In this document: positions 32,024 through 45,294 of the stretch, piece by piece
Layout: each line of letters begins with the position of its first letter
How positions within the stretch are numbered: the stretch's first letter is position 1
Source: JAJPKK01 sp963747835
GTDB lineage: Bacteria; Pseudomonadota; Alphaproteobacteria; Rhizobiales; Xanthobacteraceae
Assembly (NCBI GenBank): GCA_963747835.1
Contig: CAVVGO010000007.1
Span: 558,001-622,000 of the forward strand
Reading direction: 5' to 3'
DNA: 64,000 bases
Translations under genes and position numbers: made by a program
The notes under the pieces: generated by a model
Database searches by the model: none
What the model was told of the DNA's origin: nothing
The model's input: only the letters and a program-made list of their open reading frames with translations

Positions 32024-34762
32024 ATGATCGTCCTTCGACAGATTCCATATGGGCCTTCGTGGCGAGGAAGATCGTTGCTCGCAACTGCTTTTGGAATGTT
32101 TGTCGCATTTTCTGCCGCCGCAAACGCGGACGATTGGCAAAATTGCATCTCGAACCTCCCGGATCGAGTTCTGGCCGGCTGTTCGGCCGTGATCGAGCAA
32201 GGCACTCGCGGTAGCCATGAACTATCAAGAGCCCGCGTCATCCGCGGCGAATGGTATCGAATCCGCAAGCAGAATGACGAGGCGCTTGCGGATTTCGATG
32301 GGGCATTGAAGCTCGATCCGCAATCTTACTATGCCATCGCGGGGCGAGGCATCGTGTTTCTGCAAAAGGGTCAGCTTGACGAGGCCCTTGCGAATTATGA
32401 GCGTGCGATCGCAAGCGATCCGAAAAACCCCTATGGATATATCTCGCGCGGCCTGTTGCGCCAACAGCAACAGCAGCTATCTCAGGCCCTTGCAGATTTT
32501 GACACGGCCGTCGGGCTCAGGGTCGACTATCCAAACGCCTACATGCACCGGGGCGCGCTGCTTGCGCAGCTCGGCGACTTGGATCGCGCCATTTCGGACC
32601 TGGATCGTGCCATCGCGCTCAATCCAAGCTTGGCCGGAGCTTTCGGGGCACGTGGCGATGCTTATCGCAAGAAAGGCGAGCTCGAACGCGCGATAGCGGA
32701 TTACAGCCGCGCGATCGTACTGAACCCGAAGAACGCGAACATCTACATCCTGCGCGGCAATGCCTTCAGTGCGAAGGGTGATCTCGACCGGGCAATCGCC
32801 GACTACGATCAGGTGCTGGCGATTGCACCGGATAACACGCGTGCCCGGGACTTGAGAACGGTGGCAGCCGCCACCAAGGCAGAGCTTGCCAAGACCACCT
32901 CGCCTCGCTCCGCGGCGGCAGCCCCGCCCCCGAATGCCGCCGCCGGCGCAAATGCTCCTGCACCACAGGCGGCGCAGCCGGCCGCGCCGCCGCCATCGTC
33001 CAATCCTGAAGTGGCCCGTCTGATCGTGGAAGCCGACGCCGCATTCAAAACCGCCCACTATGACGATTCAATTCGTGCGCTGACGAGCGCTCTCGCGCTC
33101 GAACCCGACAACGGCGTGGCGCTGCGAACGCGCGCCAACGCTTTGATCCAAAAACGTGATTTCGCAGGCGCCTTGAGCGATATCGATCGCGCGCTAGCGG
33201 CGAAGGTCGACGACGACGCGGCCTACCTCCTGATGGGACGAATTTGGCAGGAAAGAGATGATCCGGATAGGGCAATCGCCGCCTTCACTCGATCCATCGA
33301 CCTCGCCGTCAACAAGGCCGGCGCACTCAATTCACGCGGCTTGATCTACCAGAACCGCAATGAATTGGAAAAAGCACTTGCGGATTTCAATCGGGCGCTC
33401 GAATTCCCCAACGTCCCAATGAACACGTCGATAATTCTCACGAACCGTGCCATTACTTTCGAGCGGAAGAACGATCTCGATCGCGCACTTACGGATTACG
33501 ATCGCGCGATCAGTCTCAACCCGGCAAATGCGCGGGCGGCAAAGAACAAGGAGGTTCTCCTCGCCGTACGCTTGCAAGGCGGCCAGGGAAACGCTTCAGC
33601 GGCAAAGACGCCGGTCCCACAAACGGCCGGCGCTGGGGCGGCTCTCGCGCAGGCGGCGCTTCTCGTTCAGCAGGGCGAATTCGATGATGCGATAACCGCG
33701 CTCAACCGATCGGTCGCCGCCGATCCAAAATTGGCTGCCGCGTACGAACTGCGCGGAGTCCTGCGAGTTCAGAAGGGGCTCCGTGGCGAGGCGCTGGTCG
33801 ACTTCGATGAGGCGATCAAATTGGAGCCCAACAATGCCAATCATTTCAGCGCCCGGGCATATTATTACCTGGTAATTAAAAAATTGGATTCTGCGCTCGC
33901 CGACTACGACCGCGCAATTGCTCTCGATCCGAAAAATGCAAATACCTATGTTGGGCGCGGCGGTGCGTTTCGGGTGAAGAATCAATTTGATCTCGCACTC
34001 GCGGATTTCGACCGAGCAATCGCGGCGAATGCCAATCTGGCGGCTGCGCATTCGGGACGCGGCGTCACGCTTGCCCTCAAGGGACAGACCGGTGACGCCT
34101 TGGTGGAATTCGACCGCGCACTGGCCATCGATCCCAAGAATGCGGAAGCCCGCGGGGGACGCGGCCTAGCGCTCCTGACCCAGGGCCGCACCGCCGAAGC
34201 ATTACCCGACTTCGATCGCGCCCTGGAAGCCGACCCGGCAAACGTGTCGGCGCTCGTCGGACGCGCGGCGTCAATGTTTATGTCCGGGCAATTCGATCGC
34301 GCGGCCGCGGGGTTCGACCATATCATAGCGAAAGGCACAGAAGATCCGATGATCTTTGGGCTTCGCGGTTACGCCTTCCTGGCGAGGGGCAAGTGGGAGC
34401 AGGCGATCGCCGATTTCGATCACGCGTTGGAGCTCAGGCCGGGTTTTGGCGATGCCCTGTCAGGGCGCGCGCTTGCGTGGGTGAACAAGCACGATCAGCG
34501 CCGCGCGCTTGCTGACCTCGATCGCGCGATCGAGGCCGACGCTGCCAAAGTCGGAAATTACACCGCACGTGCCTCCATATACGAATTGCAGGGCAAGCGG
34601 GACCTGGCTATCGCGGATTGGCGTAAGGCTGCCGAACTGGCGCCGCGCGACATCTTCGATACGTTGGCTCAAGCAGCCGCGAAACAGCACGTCCAGCAAC
34701 TCTCCAAGCGCGTTCCTTGCGGCGGCGCCGGTCGCGACGGTGGCGGCGAGACCTGCTTGTAG
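32024..34762 (+). CDS. Exported protein with 21 tetratricopeptide repeats
   Basis: A protein of 912 residues. A signal peptide (LLATAFGMFVAFSAAANA) is followed by WQNCISNLPDRVLAGCSAVIEQG, a Cys-pair module common at the start of exported alphaproteobacterial TPR proteins. I count TPR units in three blocks: six (about residues 70-275), five (about 325-500) and ten (about 535-890). Pro/Ala-rich linkers of about 40 and 25 residues separate the blocks. Most units match the pattern G-x-x-x-x-x-x-x-x-LD-x-AL-x-DYDRAI-x-L-x-P-x-NA. It is probably a periplasmic scaffold for protein-protein contacts. No enzymatic domain is present, the ribosome site is weak, and no neighbour suggests a partner. Confidence 0.9.
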   Translation: MIVLRQIPYGPSWRGRSLLATAFGMFVAFSAAANADDWQNCISNLPDRVLAGCSAVIEQGTRGSHELSRARVIRGEWYRIRKQNDEALADFDGALKLDPQSYYAIAGRGIVFLQKGQLDEALANYERAIASDPKNPYGYISRGLLRQQQQQLSQALADFDTAVGLRVDYPNAYMHRGALLAQLGDLDRAISDLDRAIALNPSLAGAFGARGDAYRKKGELERAIADYSRAIVLNPKNANIYILRGNAFSAKGDLDRAIADYDQVLAIAPDNTRARDLRTVAAATKAELAKTTSPRSAAAAPPPNAAAGANAPAPQAAQPAAPPPSSNPEVARLIVEADAAFKTAHYDDSIRALTSALALEPDNGVALRTRANALIQKRDFAGALSDIDRALAAKVDDDAAYLLMGRIWQERDDPDRAIAAFTRSIDLAVNKAGALNSRGLIYQNRNELEKALADFNRALEFPNVPMNTSIILTNRAITFERKNDLDRALTDYDRAISLNPANARAAKNKEVLLAVRLQGGQGNASAAKTPVPQTAGAGAALAQAALLVQQGEFDDAITALNRSVAADPKLAAAYELRGVLRVQKGLRGEALVDFDEAIKLEPNNANHFSARAYYYLVIKKLDSALADYDRAIALDPKNANTYVGRGGAFRVKNQFDLALADFDRAIAANANLAAAHSGRGVTLALKGQTGDALVEFDRALAIDPKNAEARGGRGLALLTQGRTAEALPDFDRALEADPANVSALVGRAASMFMSGQFDRAAAGFDHIIAKGTEDPMIFGLRGYAFLARGKWEQAIADFDHALELRPGFGDALSGRALAWVNKHDQRRALADLDRAIEADAAKVGNYTARASIYELQGKRDLAIADWRKAAELAPRDIFDTLAQAAAKQHVQQLSKRVPCGGAGRDGGGETCL

Positions 34763-34904
34763 CGCCGGGCCGTCCGGACGATCCAGGAGCTATAGGCCCA
34801 GTTGCTTGAGGTTATTCAAGGCCCGCGACCCGCGACGGACCATGAACAAGCTCGCGCCCGCACGGATTCATCGGCCAAATGCTTCCCCCCACATGATTGG
34901 TACC

Positions 34905-35543
34905 ATGGACAAATTCCGCGCCGCTATCGTTCCGGTTACGCCATTCCAACAAAACTGCACCGTGATGTGGTGCACCAGCACAATGCGGGCCGCCGTCATC
35001 GATCCGGGCGGCGATCTCGACCGCGTCCGCCAGGCGATCGCCGACGCCAAGGTGACGGTCGATAAGATTTGGCTGACCCACGGCCATATCGATCACGCCG
35101 GCGGCGCCGCCGCGTTGAAGGAGAGCCTCGGTGTGCCCATCGAGGGTCCGGACATCGCCGACAAATTCCTGCTCGATATGGTAGCCGGCAGCGGGCTGAA
35201 GTTCGGCATCTATGATGCCCGCAACGTCACACCGGATCGCTGGCTCAAGGACGGCGACCGGGTCGAGGTCGGCGAATTGAAATTCGATGTCCTGCACTGC
35301 CCCGGCCATTCGCCCGGCAGCGTCGCCTTCGTCAACGCGGGCCACAAATTCGCGTTTGTGGGAGACGTGCTGTTTCGTGGCGCGGTCGGCCGCACCGACC
35401 TGCCGGGCGGCAACCACGCGACCCTTTTGGCGTCGATCCGCAGCAAGCTCCTGCCGCTCGGCGACGACACCGCCTTCATCTGCGGCCATGGCCCGTCGAG
35501 CACCATCGGGCATGAACGCAAGAACAATCCGTTCCTGCGGTAA
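34905..35543 (+). CDS. YcbL/glyoxalase-II-like metallo-beta-lactamase-fold hydrolase
   Basis: A protein of 212 residues from ATG 34905 (MDKFRAAIVPVTPFQQNC). ATG 34893 is possible; neither has a strong ribosome site, and the long open frame upstream overlaps the TPR gene. The MBL metal motif is WLTHGHIDHAGGAAAL, followed by VLHCPGHSPGSVAF (His), FVGDVLFRGAVGRTDL (Asp bridging) and ICGHGPSSTIGHERKNNPF (last His). The NCTVMWC opening and NPFLR end are those of the YcbL type II glyoxalase II group, which hydrolyses S-lactoylglutathione-like thioesters in the cytoplasm. Confidence 0.9.
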   Translation: MDKFRAAIVPVTPFQQNCTVMWCTSTMRAAVIDPGGDLDRVRQAIADAKVTVDKIWLTHGHIDHAGGAAALKESLGVPIEGPDIADKFLLDMVAGSGLKFGIYDARNVTPDRWLKDGDRVEVGELKFDVLHCPGHSPGSVAFVNAGHKFAFVGDVLFRGAVGRTDLPGGNHATLLASIRSKLLPLGDDTAFICGHGPSSTIGHERKNNPFLR

Positions 35544-35577
35544 GTCCTACGCCTTGCAAAAATGAGCAGGCCCGATA

Positions 35578-36498
35578 CTACGCAGACTTCACGTTCTTCA
35601 GCGCCTGCACCGGGAAATAATCCCGCAGCCAGTCGCGCAGCACACCCCAAACCCGCGCGTTGCCTTCCGCGAACATGAAGTGGTCGGCGCCGCTGAATAG
35701 GTGGAGTTCCGACGGCTGGCCGGCGCGCTTGAACATTTCGATCGACTGCTCGGTCGGCGTCACCGAGTCGTTGGCGCTGTGCAGCAGCAGCAGCGGGCGC
35801 GGCGCGATCTTGCCGACAACGTCGTCGGCGCGGAAATCATACATGCTCTGCGCGGTCTCGGCCGGGAACATCGTCACCGTATCGGTCGGAAACATCTGCA
35901 CCGACTTCTGCGCAAGCCCGTCGCGCACGTGGGTCGGGATCGGCACGATATCGTAGCGCGGCACCATCAGCGACTTGCCGGTACGGGCCCGATGGGCGCG
36001 ACCCTCTTCGAGCATGGCGGTGAATTTCGCCCATGCTTCCGGCGTCGCGTGCTGGCCGCGGAACTTGCGCTCGCCGTCGCCCCAACCGCCATTGGAGATG
36101 ACGGCGGCGAGGCGTTCGTCGACCCCGCCCGCATAGACCGCGACCGCGCCGCCGAAACTTGTGCCGATGACCCCGATGCGCTCCGGATCGACGTTCGGGT
36201 GGCGCGCCAGGAACGTGAGCGCGTTCCCGGTATCCTCGACCTGGTCGAGGCAGATGATGCGGCCATATTCGCCTTCACTCTTGCCGCAGCCGCGCATGTC
36301 GAAACGCAGCGTCACGTAACCGAGGTCGTTGAGCACCTTGACGGGCTGCAGGACGTTGCCGGACTCCTTGTTGCTGCCGAAACCGTGCAGGACCAGGAAG
36401 GCGGCCCGGCGCTCGCCGCGGCCGACGCCGTCCGGAACCCGCACCACGCCGGACAGATTAAGACCAGCCGACGGAATTTTGACGCTCTCTTCGTTCAC
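35578..36498 (-). CDS. Alpha/beta hydrolase (dienelactone-hydrolase / BAAT-like esterase)
   Basis: A protein of 306 residues. I choose GTG 36498, because CCGGAGG lies about seven bases before it and the protein then begins in the usual way (VNEESVKIPSAGLNLSGVVRVP). ATG 36540 would overlap the upstream Bug stop by ATGA and add 14 residues; both are possible. Fold motifs: FLVLHGFGSNKES (oxyanion), LRFDMRGCGKSEGEYG, IGVIGTSFGGAVAVYAGG (nucleophile Ser), LLLLHSANDSVTPTEQS (Asp) and LFSGADHFMFAE (His). The catalytic triad is complete, and it is a cytoplasmic esterase of unknown substrate. It follows the Bug-type binding-protein gene. Confidence 0.87.
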   Translation of the reverse strand: MNEESVKIPSAGLNLSGVVRVPDGVGRGERRAAFLVLHGFGSNKESGNVLQPVKVLNDLGYVTLRFDMRGCGKSEGEYGRIICLDQVEDTGNALTFLARHPNVDPERIGVIGTSFGGAVAVYAGGVDERLAAVISNGGWGDGERKFRGQHATPEAWAKFTAMLEEGRAHRARTGKSLMVPRYDIVPIPTHVRDGLAQKSVQMFPTDTVTMFPAETAQSMYDFRADDVVGKIAPRPLLLLHSANDSVTPTEQSIEMFKRAGQPSELHLFSGADHFMFAEGNARVWGVLRDWLRDYFPVQALKNVKSA

Positions 36499-36536
36499 CG
36501 CGCTACCTCCGGATTTCAAAGCGACCGAGCGGAATC

Positions 36537-37520
36537 TCATTCCGCCGTGATCCGGCCCGAGATGATGACCGGGGACCACCGGTCATAGCTCTCGCGGATC
36601 AATGCCGCCATCCCCTCCGGGCTGGTGCCGGCGGGTTCCGCCATCGAGTCCTTGATGCGGCTGTTGACGTCCGGCATGCGGACCGCTTCGGCAACCGCGT
36701 CGGCGATCTTATGGGTGATGTCCTTTGGGGTGCCGGGCGGCGCCGCCAGCGCCATCCAGGTATTCGATTGGAATCCCGGCAGCGTTTCCGCAACGGTCGG
36801 CACATCGGGGAACAGGTCGAGGCGCTTAGCGCTCGCGGGCGCCAGCAGCTTGAGCTTGCCGGCCTGGATATAGGGCACGGTTGCAAGCGGCAGATCGGCG
36901 ATGAGGTCAACCTGGCCGCCCAACAGATCGTTGAGCGCCGGAGCACTGCCACGGTATGGGATGTGGACGATGTCCGTGCCGGTGAGCGCCTTGAACAGCT
37001 CCATGGTCAGGTGCCCGATTTGGCCCTTGCCCTGGGAGGCGTAGCTGAGCTTGCCCGGATGAGCCTTCGCATAGGCGATGAGCTCGGGAATGTTGCTCGC
37101 CGGCAGATCGGCGCGACCGAGCAGCACGGCCGGATAGGTCGCCAATATGCTGATGGGTTCAAATGCGCGCGGGTCGAAGGTGAGCTTTGGATTGAGCAGA
37201 TGATTGACGCTGTAGGTGAGCTGCGGCGCGCTCAGGAGCGTGTAGCCGTCAGGCGCCGCGTGGGAAACCGCCTCCGCCCCGATATTGCCGCCGGCGCCGG
37301 TGCGGTTCTCGATGATGATCTGCTGACCGAGCAGGCTGCGCAGCTTGTCCGCCACCATGCGGGTCAACGTATCGGCGGTCGCGCCGGCGGCCAGCGGTAT
37401 CACGATCGTGATTGATCGCGACGGATAGGTCTGCGCCTGCACCTCCGTGGCACGACCGGCAAGCGCGACGGCCAAAATCGTGGCAGCGACGAGCGGCCTC
37501 CTGGGCAGCCCCTTGGGCAT
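36537..37520 (-). CDS. Orphan tripartite tricarboxylate transporter binding protein (Bug/TctC)
   Basis: A protein of 327 residues from ATG 37520 (GGGAG eight bases before). The signal peptide ends around EVQAQ. Family signature: YPSRSITIVIPLAAGATADTL, IIIENRTGAGGNIGAEAV, HAAPDGYTLLSAP, HPGKLSYASQGKGQIGHL and HIPYRGSAPALNDLLGGQVDLI. It lacks TctA/TctB partners in the window. Its stop overlaps, or closely precedes, the start of an esterase gene on the same strand, a common pairing of Bug proteins with hydrolases. It is only moderately similar to the Bug protein at 6237-7211, so it is not a recent duplicate. Confidence 0.92.
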   Translation of the reverse strand: MPKGLPRRPLVAATILAVALAGRATEVQAQTYPSRSITIVIPLAAGATADTLTRMVADKLRSLLGQQIIIENRTGAGGNIGAEAVSHAAPDGYTLLSAPQLTYSVNHLLNPKLTFDPRAFEPISILATYPAVLLGRADLPASNIPELIAYAKAHPGKLSYASQGKGQIGHLTMELFKALTGTDIVHIPYRGSAPALNDLLGGQVDLIADLPLATVPYIQAGKLKLLAPASAKRLDLFPDVPTVAETLPGFQSNTWMALAAPPGTPKDITHKIADAVAEAVRMPDVNSRIKDSMAEPAGTSPEGMAALIRESYDRWSPVIISGRITAE

Positions 37521-37627
37521 CTGTCCACTCCCTTGTGAAGGCGTTTTATTGCCTGGAGTCTATACTGCCGATCGTCGCGGTGCCGCAATGGCAAGGCGAA
37601 CCCTGCGGTGGCGTCCGGTCCCGCCCA

Positions 37628-37888
37628 TCACCCATGGCGCAGCTTGAGGGACACGATCACCGCCATCAGGCCGAGCGTGACCACATTGGACGTGATCAAC
37701 GGCCAATCCATCAGGGCGAGGCCATAGATGAGCCAGAACACGATTCCGACCGTGAAGGCGAGCGTGCCGGCAAGCGAGATGGCGCGGGTTTCCCGCGAGC
37801 GGATGATCTTGATCGCCTGCGGCAGCCAGCACACCGTGGTCAGCACGGCGCCGGTCATGCCGACGGCATCGACGAGGACGGGGCTCAT
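37628..37888 (-). CDS. SemiSWEET-type small sugar transporter
   Basis: A protein of 86 residues with three predicted membrane helices. Helix 1 reads AVGMTGAVLTTVCWLPQAIKI, containing the PQ-loop (W-L-P-Q), followed by RSRETRAISLAGTLAFTVG and VFWLIYGLALMDWPLITSNVVTLGL. The W/Y-G...N pattern in helix 3 is that of SemiSWEETs, which dimerise to move sucrose or glucose across the inner membrane. No ribosome site is obvious before ATG 37888. It is isolated, 107 bases after the Bug gene promoter. Confidence 0.88.
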   Translation of the reverse strand: MSPVLVDAVGMTGAVLTTVCWLPQAIKIIRSRETRAISLAGTLAFTVGIVFWLIYGLALMDWPLITSNVVTLGLMAVIVSLKLRHG

Positions 37889-38070
37889 GAGACCGCAATA
37901 GAGCCGATTCGCTCACGGCTTCATGACAGAAACGTAACGAGGGCGGAAAGCGGAAACCCGCGCGCGCCTTGCTCCGGTCACGATGCCGGTGTACAGGCGT
38001 GCATTCACCGATGAACTGACCCGCGCCACGGCGGCCTCGGCACGCCACGGCGCTTTTTGTTGTGACCGCC

Positions 38071-39936
<1,866 letters not shown>

Positions 39937-39991
39937 ACACTAACGAGTGTCGCCCGCGGAAATTGAGGCTTCAACCGACAGGAGAGTTCCC

Positions 39992-40291
39992 ATGGTTCTC
40001 GAAATCGCCGAGATCGACGTCAAGCCCGGCATGGAGGTGGAATTCGAGGCCGGCGTCGCCAAGGCGGCGCCGGTATTCCGGCGCGCCAAAGGCTGCACCG
40101 CCATGGCGCTGCAGCGCTCGGTGGAGAAGCCGGCCCGCTACCGCTTGTTCGTCACCTGGGCGACGGTGGAGAATCACACCGTCGATTTCCGTGGCTCGCC
40201 GGATTTTGCCGAATGGCGCAAGCTAGTCGCCCACTGCTTCGCGTCGCCGCCCGAGGTCGAGCACGTCCACGAAGTGGTGAAGGGATTCTGA
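39992..40291 (+). CDS. Antibiotic-biosynthesis-monooxygenase (ABM) domain protein
   Basis: A protein of 99 residues; ATG 39992 has CAGGAGAG six bases before it. It is a dimeric ferredoxin-like fold protein: MVLEIAEIDVKPGMEVEFE, then FRRAKGCTAMALQRSVEKPARYRLFVTWATVENHTVDFRGS and FAEWRKLV. The W-x-x-x-E-x-H...F-x-x-S pattern is typical of ABM proteins of the YgiN/HmoB kind, which oxidise quinols or aldehydes or degrade heme. No active-site assignment is safe. It is probably co-transcribed with the ABC exporter. Confidence 0.85.
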   Translation: MVLEIAEIDVKPGMEVEFEAGVAKAAPVFRRAKGCTAMALQRSVEKPARYRLFVTWATVENHTVDFRGSPDFAEWRKLVAHCFASPPEVEHVHEVVKGF

Positions 40292-40326
40292 GCCGGCGGC
40301 CGGGCCTCTTCAGATCAAGCGGCGCG

Positions 40327-41061
40327 TCAGAACTGGGACGCCATGTTTTCCAGGCCCATGACGTGTGCCATGGATTTCACTTCACGCTTCTGATCGTCAT
40401 TGAGGCGCATGATCAGCGGCAGCGCTGCGTATTTGAGCTGCTGCACTTCGGCGCTGTTGGCATCGACATACGCCATCGCGGCGGCGCCAAGCTGTGCCAC
40501 ATGCGTCGGCGCGGTCGCGGCATTCTTGGCATACACGACCTTGCGTAACGCGGCTTCGACCGCCGGCCATAGTTGCTCCTGGTCCGGGGTGAGGTTGAGC
40601 CGCTGCCTGATGCTGGCGATCTGCGCGTCGTTAAGAACGTTGCCGGGCCGGTTGGCGGCGCGACGGGGAGCGGCCGACGGGGCGCTCGGCTCGGCCTTCG
40701 CGATCGCACGCTTGGCGGCCGGTCTCGCATCAGGTTCCGCCGGGGAAACAGGGGACGCACCGGAGTCGATGGCCGCGGGCTCGGGCGGAGTCAACGGAAC
40801 CGGGCTGAACAGCATCAGATCGTCCGGCGCGAGGGTTGCAGTCGCGTTCATAATGGCCGGCCGGGCGACCGCGGCCTCAATTGATGGGAAACGAGCCGCG
40901 ATCACTTCGGCGGCCGAGGCGTTGATGTCGGCGGGCGATGCATGTGCGGAACGCCCCGCCTGCACGTTCAGGCCCGCGACCACGCCGCCAAAACCGGCAA
41001 CGCCCAGAAATCCCGCGCAGGTCAAAACGAGCGCGCTAACTTTCCCGCTTCCACGACGCAT
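40327..41061 (-). CDS. Membrane-anchored conserved hypothetical with C-terminal LTxxQ-like helical domain
   Basis: A protein of 244 residues, ATG 41061 behind GAGGGGG. One N-terminal helix (VSALVLTCAGFLGVAGFGGVV) is followed by a long Ala/Pro-rich low-complexity region (about 40-140). A helical C-terminal domain starts NRPGNVLNDAQIASIRQRL and contains NLTPDQEQLWPAVEAALRKV, a motif like the LTxxQ of Spy/CpxP relatives. It ends LNDDQKREVKSMAHVMG, another such heptad. It probably spans from the inner membrane into the periplasm. A chaperone or stress-sensing role is only suggested by the LTxxQ likeness. Confidence 0.75.
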   Translation of the reverse strand: MRRGSGKVSALVLTCAGFLGVAGFGGVVAGLNVQAGRSAHASPADINASAAEVIAARFPSIEAAVARPAIMNATATLAPDDLMLFSPVPLTPPEPAAIDSGASPVSPAEPDARPAAKRAIAKAEPSAPSAAPRRAANRPGNVLNDAQIASIRQRLNLTPDQEQLWPAVEAALRKVVYAKNAATAPTHVAQLGAAAMAYVDANSAEVQQLKYAALPLIMRLNDDQKREVKSMAHVMGLENMASQF

Positions 41062-41448
41062 ACTGGGGCCCCCTCGCTTGAACTCACCCGCCCGCTACAT
41101 CCATGCCTGAGGAGGTTTAATTATGGCTAACCAAAGCTGAAAAATTGGCATCGCAATCCATGTGCCTGGGCGCCGTGAAAACTAATTTTGTTTTATCGCG
41201 GGCCGTGCCGGGCAGACTTATCCGCATCATCGTACCGTTTCCGCCGATGCGGTATGGATGTCCCTTGGCCTACTTATTGTGGGGCCGTGGCTTGTGCCGC
41301 CCCGAGCGGAGACGCCGGCCGCGACGTATGACCACAAAGCTTCGGCTCATATTGTGGGAACCCAACCACCCCTGGTAAGGAGCCAACCCGGAACCTGCGC
41401 AGTGGACCGACCCTTTTCCGCCCGCTCGCTCCAGCCCATATTGTCTCG
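41062..41448. other. 387-base divergent region upstream of uvrB
   Basis: It holds the promoters of the LTxxQ-like gene (minus) and uvrB (plus). A strong ribosome-site-like TGAGGAGG at 41108-41115 precedes ATG 41123, which opens only a five-codon frame (MANQS stop), and another five-codon frame (MPEEV) overlaps it; these may be chance or a leader. I looked for the alphaproteobacterial LexA box (GTTC-N7-GTTC) before uvrB and did not find one. The segment from 41141 to 41448 is otherwise featureless. Confidence 0.45.
41117..41133 (-). promoter_or_regulatory. Possible CtrA-like site upstream of the LTxxQ-like gene
   Basis: On the minus strand the bases read ggttagccataattaa, close to the alphaproteobacterial CtrA half-site pattern (TTAACCAT...TTAA) with one mismatch. 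It lies about 56-72 bases before the ATG at 41061. A single motif match of this length is weak evidence. Confidence 0.25.
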
Positions 41449-44229
<2,781 letters not shown>

Positions 44230-44319
44230 CGAAATTCGTTTCGCGCATGCTTTTGGGCTGCCCGGCCGGTGCCTGTGAGGGTGCGCTCAGCGGCGCCGTA
44301 ACCATCGCAGCCCCGCATC

Positions 44320-44335
44320 TCGCGAAATTTCGCGA
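44320..44335. promoter_or_regulatory. Perfect 16-base palindrome
   Basis: The bases tcgcgaaatttcgcga are fully self-complementary without a spacer. Such a short gapless palindrome looks like a dimeric regulator site rather than a terminator. It lies 91 bases after uvrB and 89 bases before a small ribosome-site-bearing frame. No regulator is adjacent. Confidence 0.35.
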
Positions 44336-44408
44336 TTTCGGCAACACGGAACCGCACCGGCACTGAACCTACCTGCCTCCCTACGCGACCAAGTATCGGA
44401 GGGCAACA

Positions 44409-44513
44409 ATGGTGGTGGTTCGCGTCACGGCGCTCAAGCAGGCCGTCGCATCGACTTTCGCTGCCCGGCAGGTCAAGGTGCGGCGCTTTGCCGTGACGCG
44501 AAATCCACTATGA
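44409..44513 (+). CDS. Possible 34-residue small protein
   Basis: ATG 44409 follows CGGAGGG by five to six bases and opens a 34-codon frame (MVVVRVTALKQAVASTFAAR ... TRNPL) ending at TGA 44511. The product is basic and potentially amphipathic, without cysteines. The strong ribosome site is the only support. No homologue is recognised, and the frame may be spurious. Confidence 0.25.
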   Translation: MVVVRVTALKQAVASTFAARQVKVRRFAVTRNPL

Positions 44514-44612
44514 TATTTTGCTATATTTGATTCGCGCCCTATCCTGCACCACGTCTCCCAATTCCCTCCCTCCCGCCATCCCGCCTCATTGCCCCGGCGC
44601 AAGGACATATCG

Positions 44613-45236
44613 ATGATTGGACATTCGCTTGCGGCGCTTCTCGCCGTGGTTGCAATTGCGTTGCCGGTGGCCGCCGCCCCACAGCCAAGCGACGGGAACA
44701 GCGTGCTCGCCTGCGAGGGCGCCTTTGCAAAGGACTCAAACCACGCCAAGTTGGTGCAAGCGTTCGGCAAGTCCAATGTGGCGTTCCTCGACATCGAGGG
44801 CGTGGAAGGCGCCAAGGTCAAGGCCAGCGTCATCTATCCGGATGAGTCCCATCGTCGCGTCGAAGTGCTCTGGCATGACGACAAGACGCGAAGCCGCCCG
44901 GCGACGATCACGGTCGGTTTCAAGTCCCATTGGCGCACGGTGCGCGGCCTTCACATCGGGTCGGAACTCACCGAGGTGGAGAAAATCAACGGCAAGCCAT
45001 TCAAGCTCTTGGGCTTCGACTGGGACTACGGCGGCCGGGTGTCGTCCTGGGAAGGTGGCGCGCTCACCAAAATCAATGGTGGCTGCGAATTTCGCCTGGG
45101 CTTCGACCCGTGGGCCGATGCGCCTGAGGCGGCACGCGACAAAGTCAGCGGCGACAAGGCATTCCTGTCGACCGACCCCAACATGCGCGCATCGAGGCCG
45201 ACGGTCTCCGACATCATTCTGACCTATCCGGAATAG
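44613..45236 (+). CDS. Exported conserved hypothetical protein
   Basis: A protein of 207 residues; ATG 44613 has AAGGA eight bases before it and opens a signal peptide (MIGHSLAALLAVVAIALPVA/AA). The mature part begins with ACEGAFAKDSNHAKLVQAFG, a pattern seen in small periplasmic proteins that sense or bind unknown ligands (compare the 'FGxxNVxxxDxxGxEG' stretch). It has two well-spaced cysteines (C-E-G-A and G-G-C-E-F) that may pair. C-terminal segments (LLGFDWDYGGRVSSW, CEFRLGFDPW) suggest a beta-rich fold. Function unknown. Transcribed alone. Confidence 0.75.
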   Translation: MIGHSLAALLAVVAIALPVAAAPQPSDGNSVLACEGAFAKDSNHAKLVQAFGKSNVAFLDIEGVEGAKVKASVIYPDESHRRVEVLWHDDKTRSRPATITVGFKSHWRTVRGLHIGSELTEVEKINGKPFKLLGFDWDYGGRVSSWEGGALTKINGGCEFRLGFDPWADAPEAARDKVSGDKAFLSTDPNMRASRPTVSDIILTYPE

Positions 45237-45294
45237 GCAGCGCGTCGCGCGCATCGTAACGCCGCGACGGGGCGGCTTCGCGACAGCGCTGGCC

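Larger units (their letters stand above)
44230..44612. other. 383-base region after uvrB with a perfect palindrome and a possible tiny gene
   Basis: It contains the 16-base palindrome at 44320-44335 and a 34-codon frame at 44409-44513, listed separately. An AT-rich stretch (ctatgatattttgctatat, about 44507-44525) may be the promoter of the exported hypothetical at 44613. Nothing else is recognised. Confidence 0.45.

Noticed and set aside
41062..41448. LexA/SOS box upstream of uvrB
   Set aside because: No GTTC-N7-GTTC pair or inverted equivalent was found by eye in the region.
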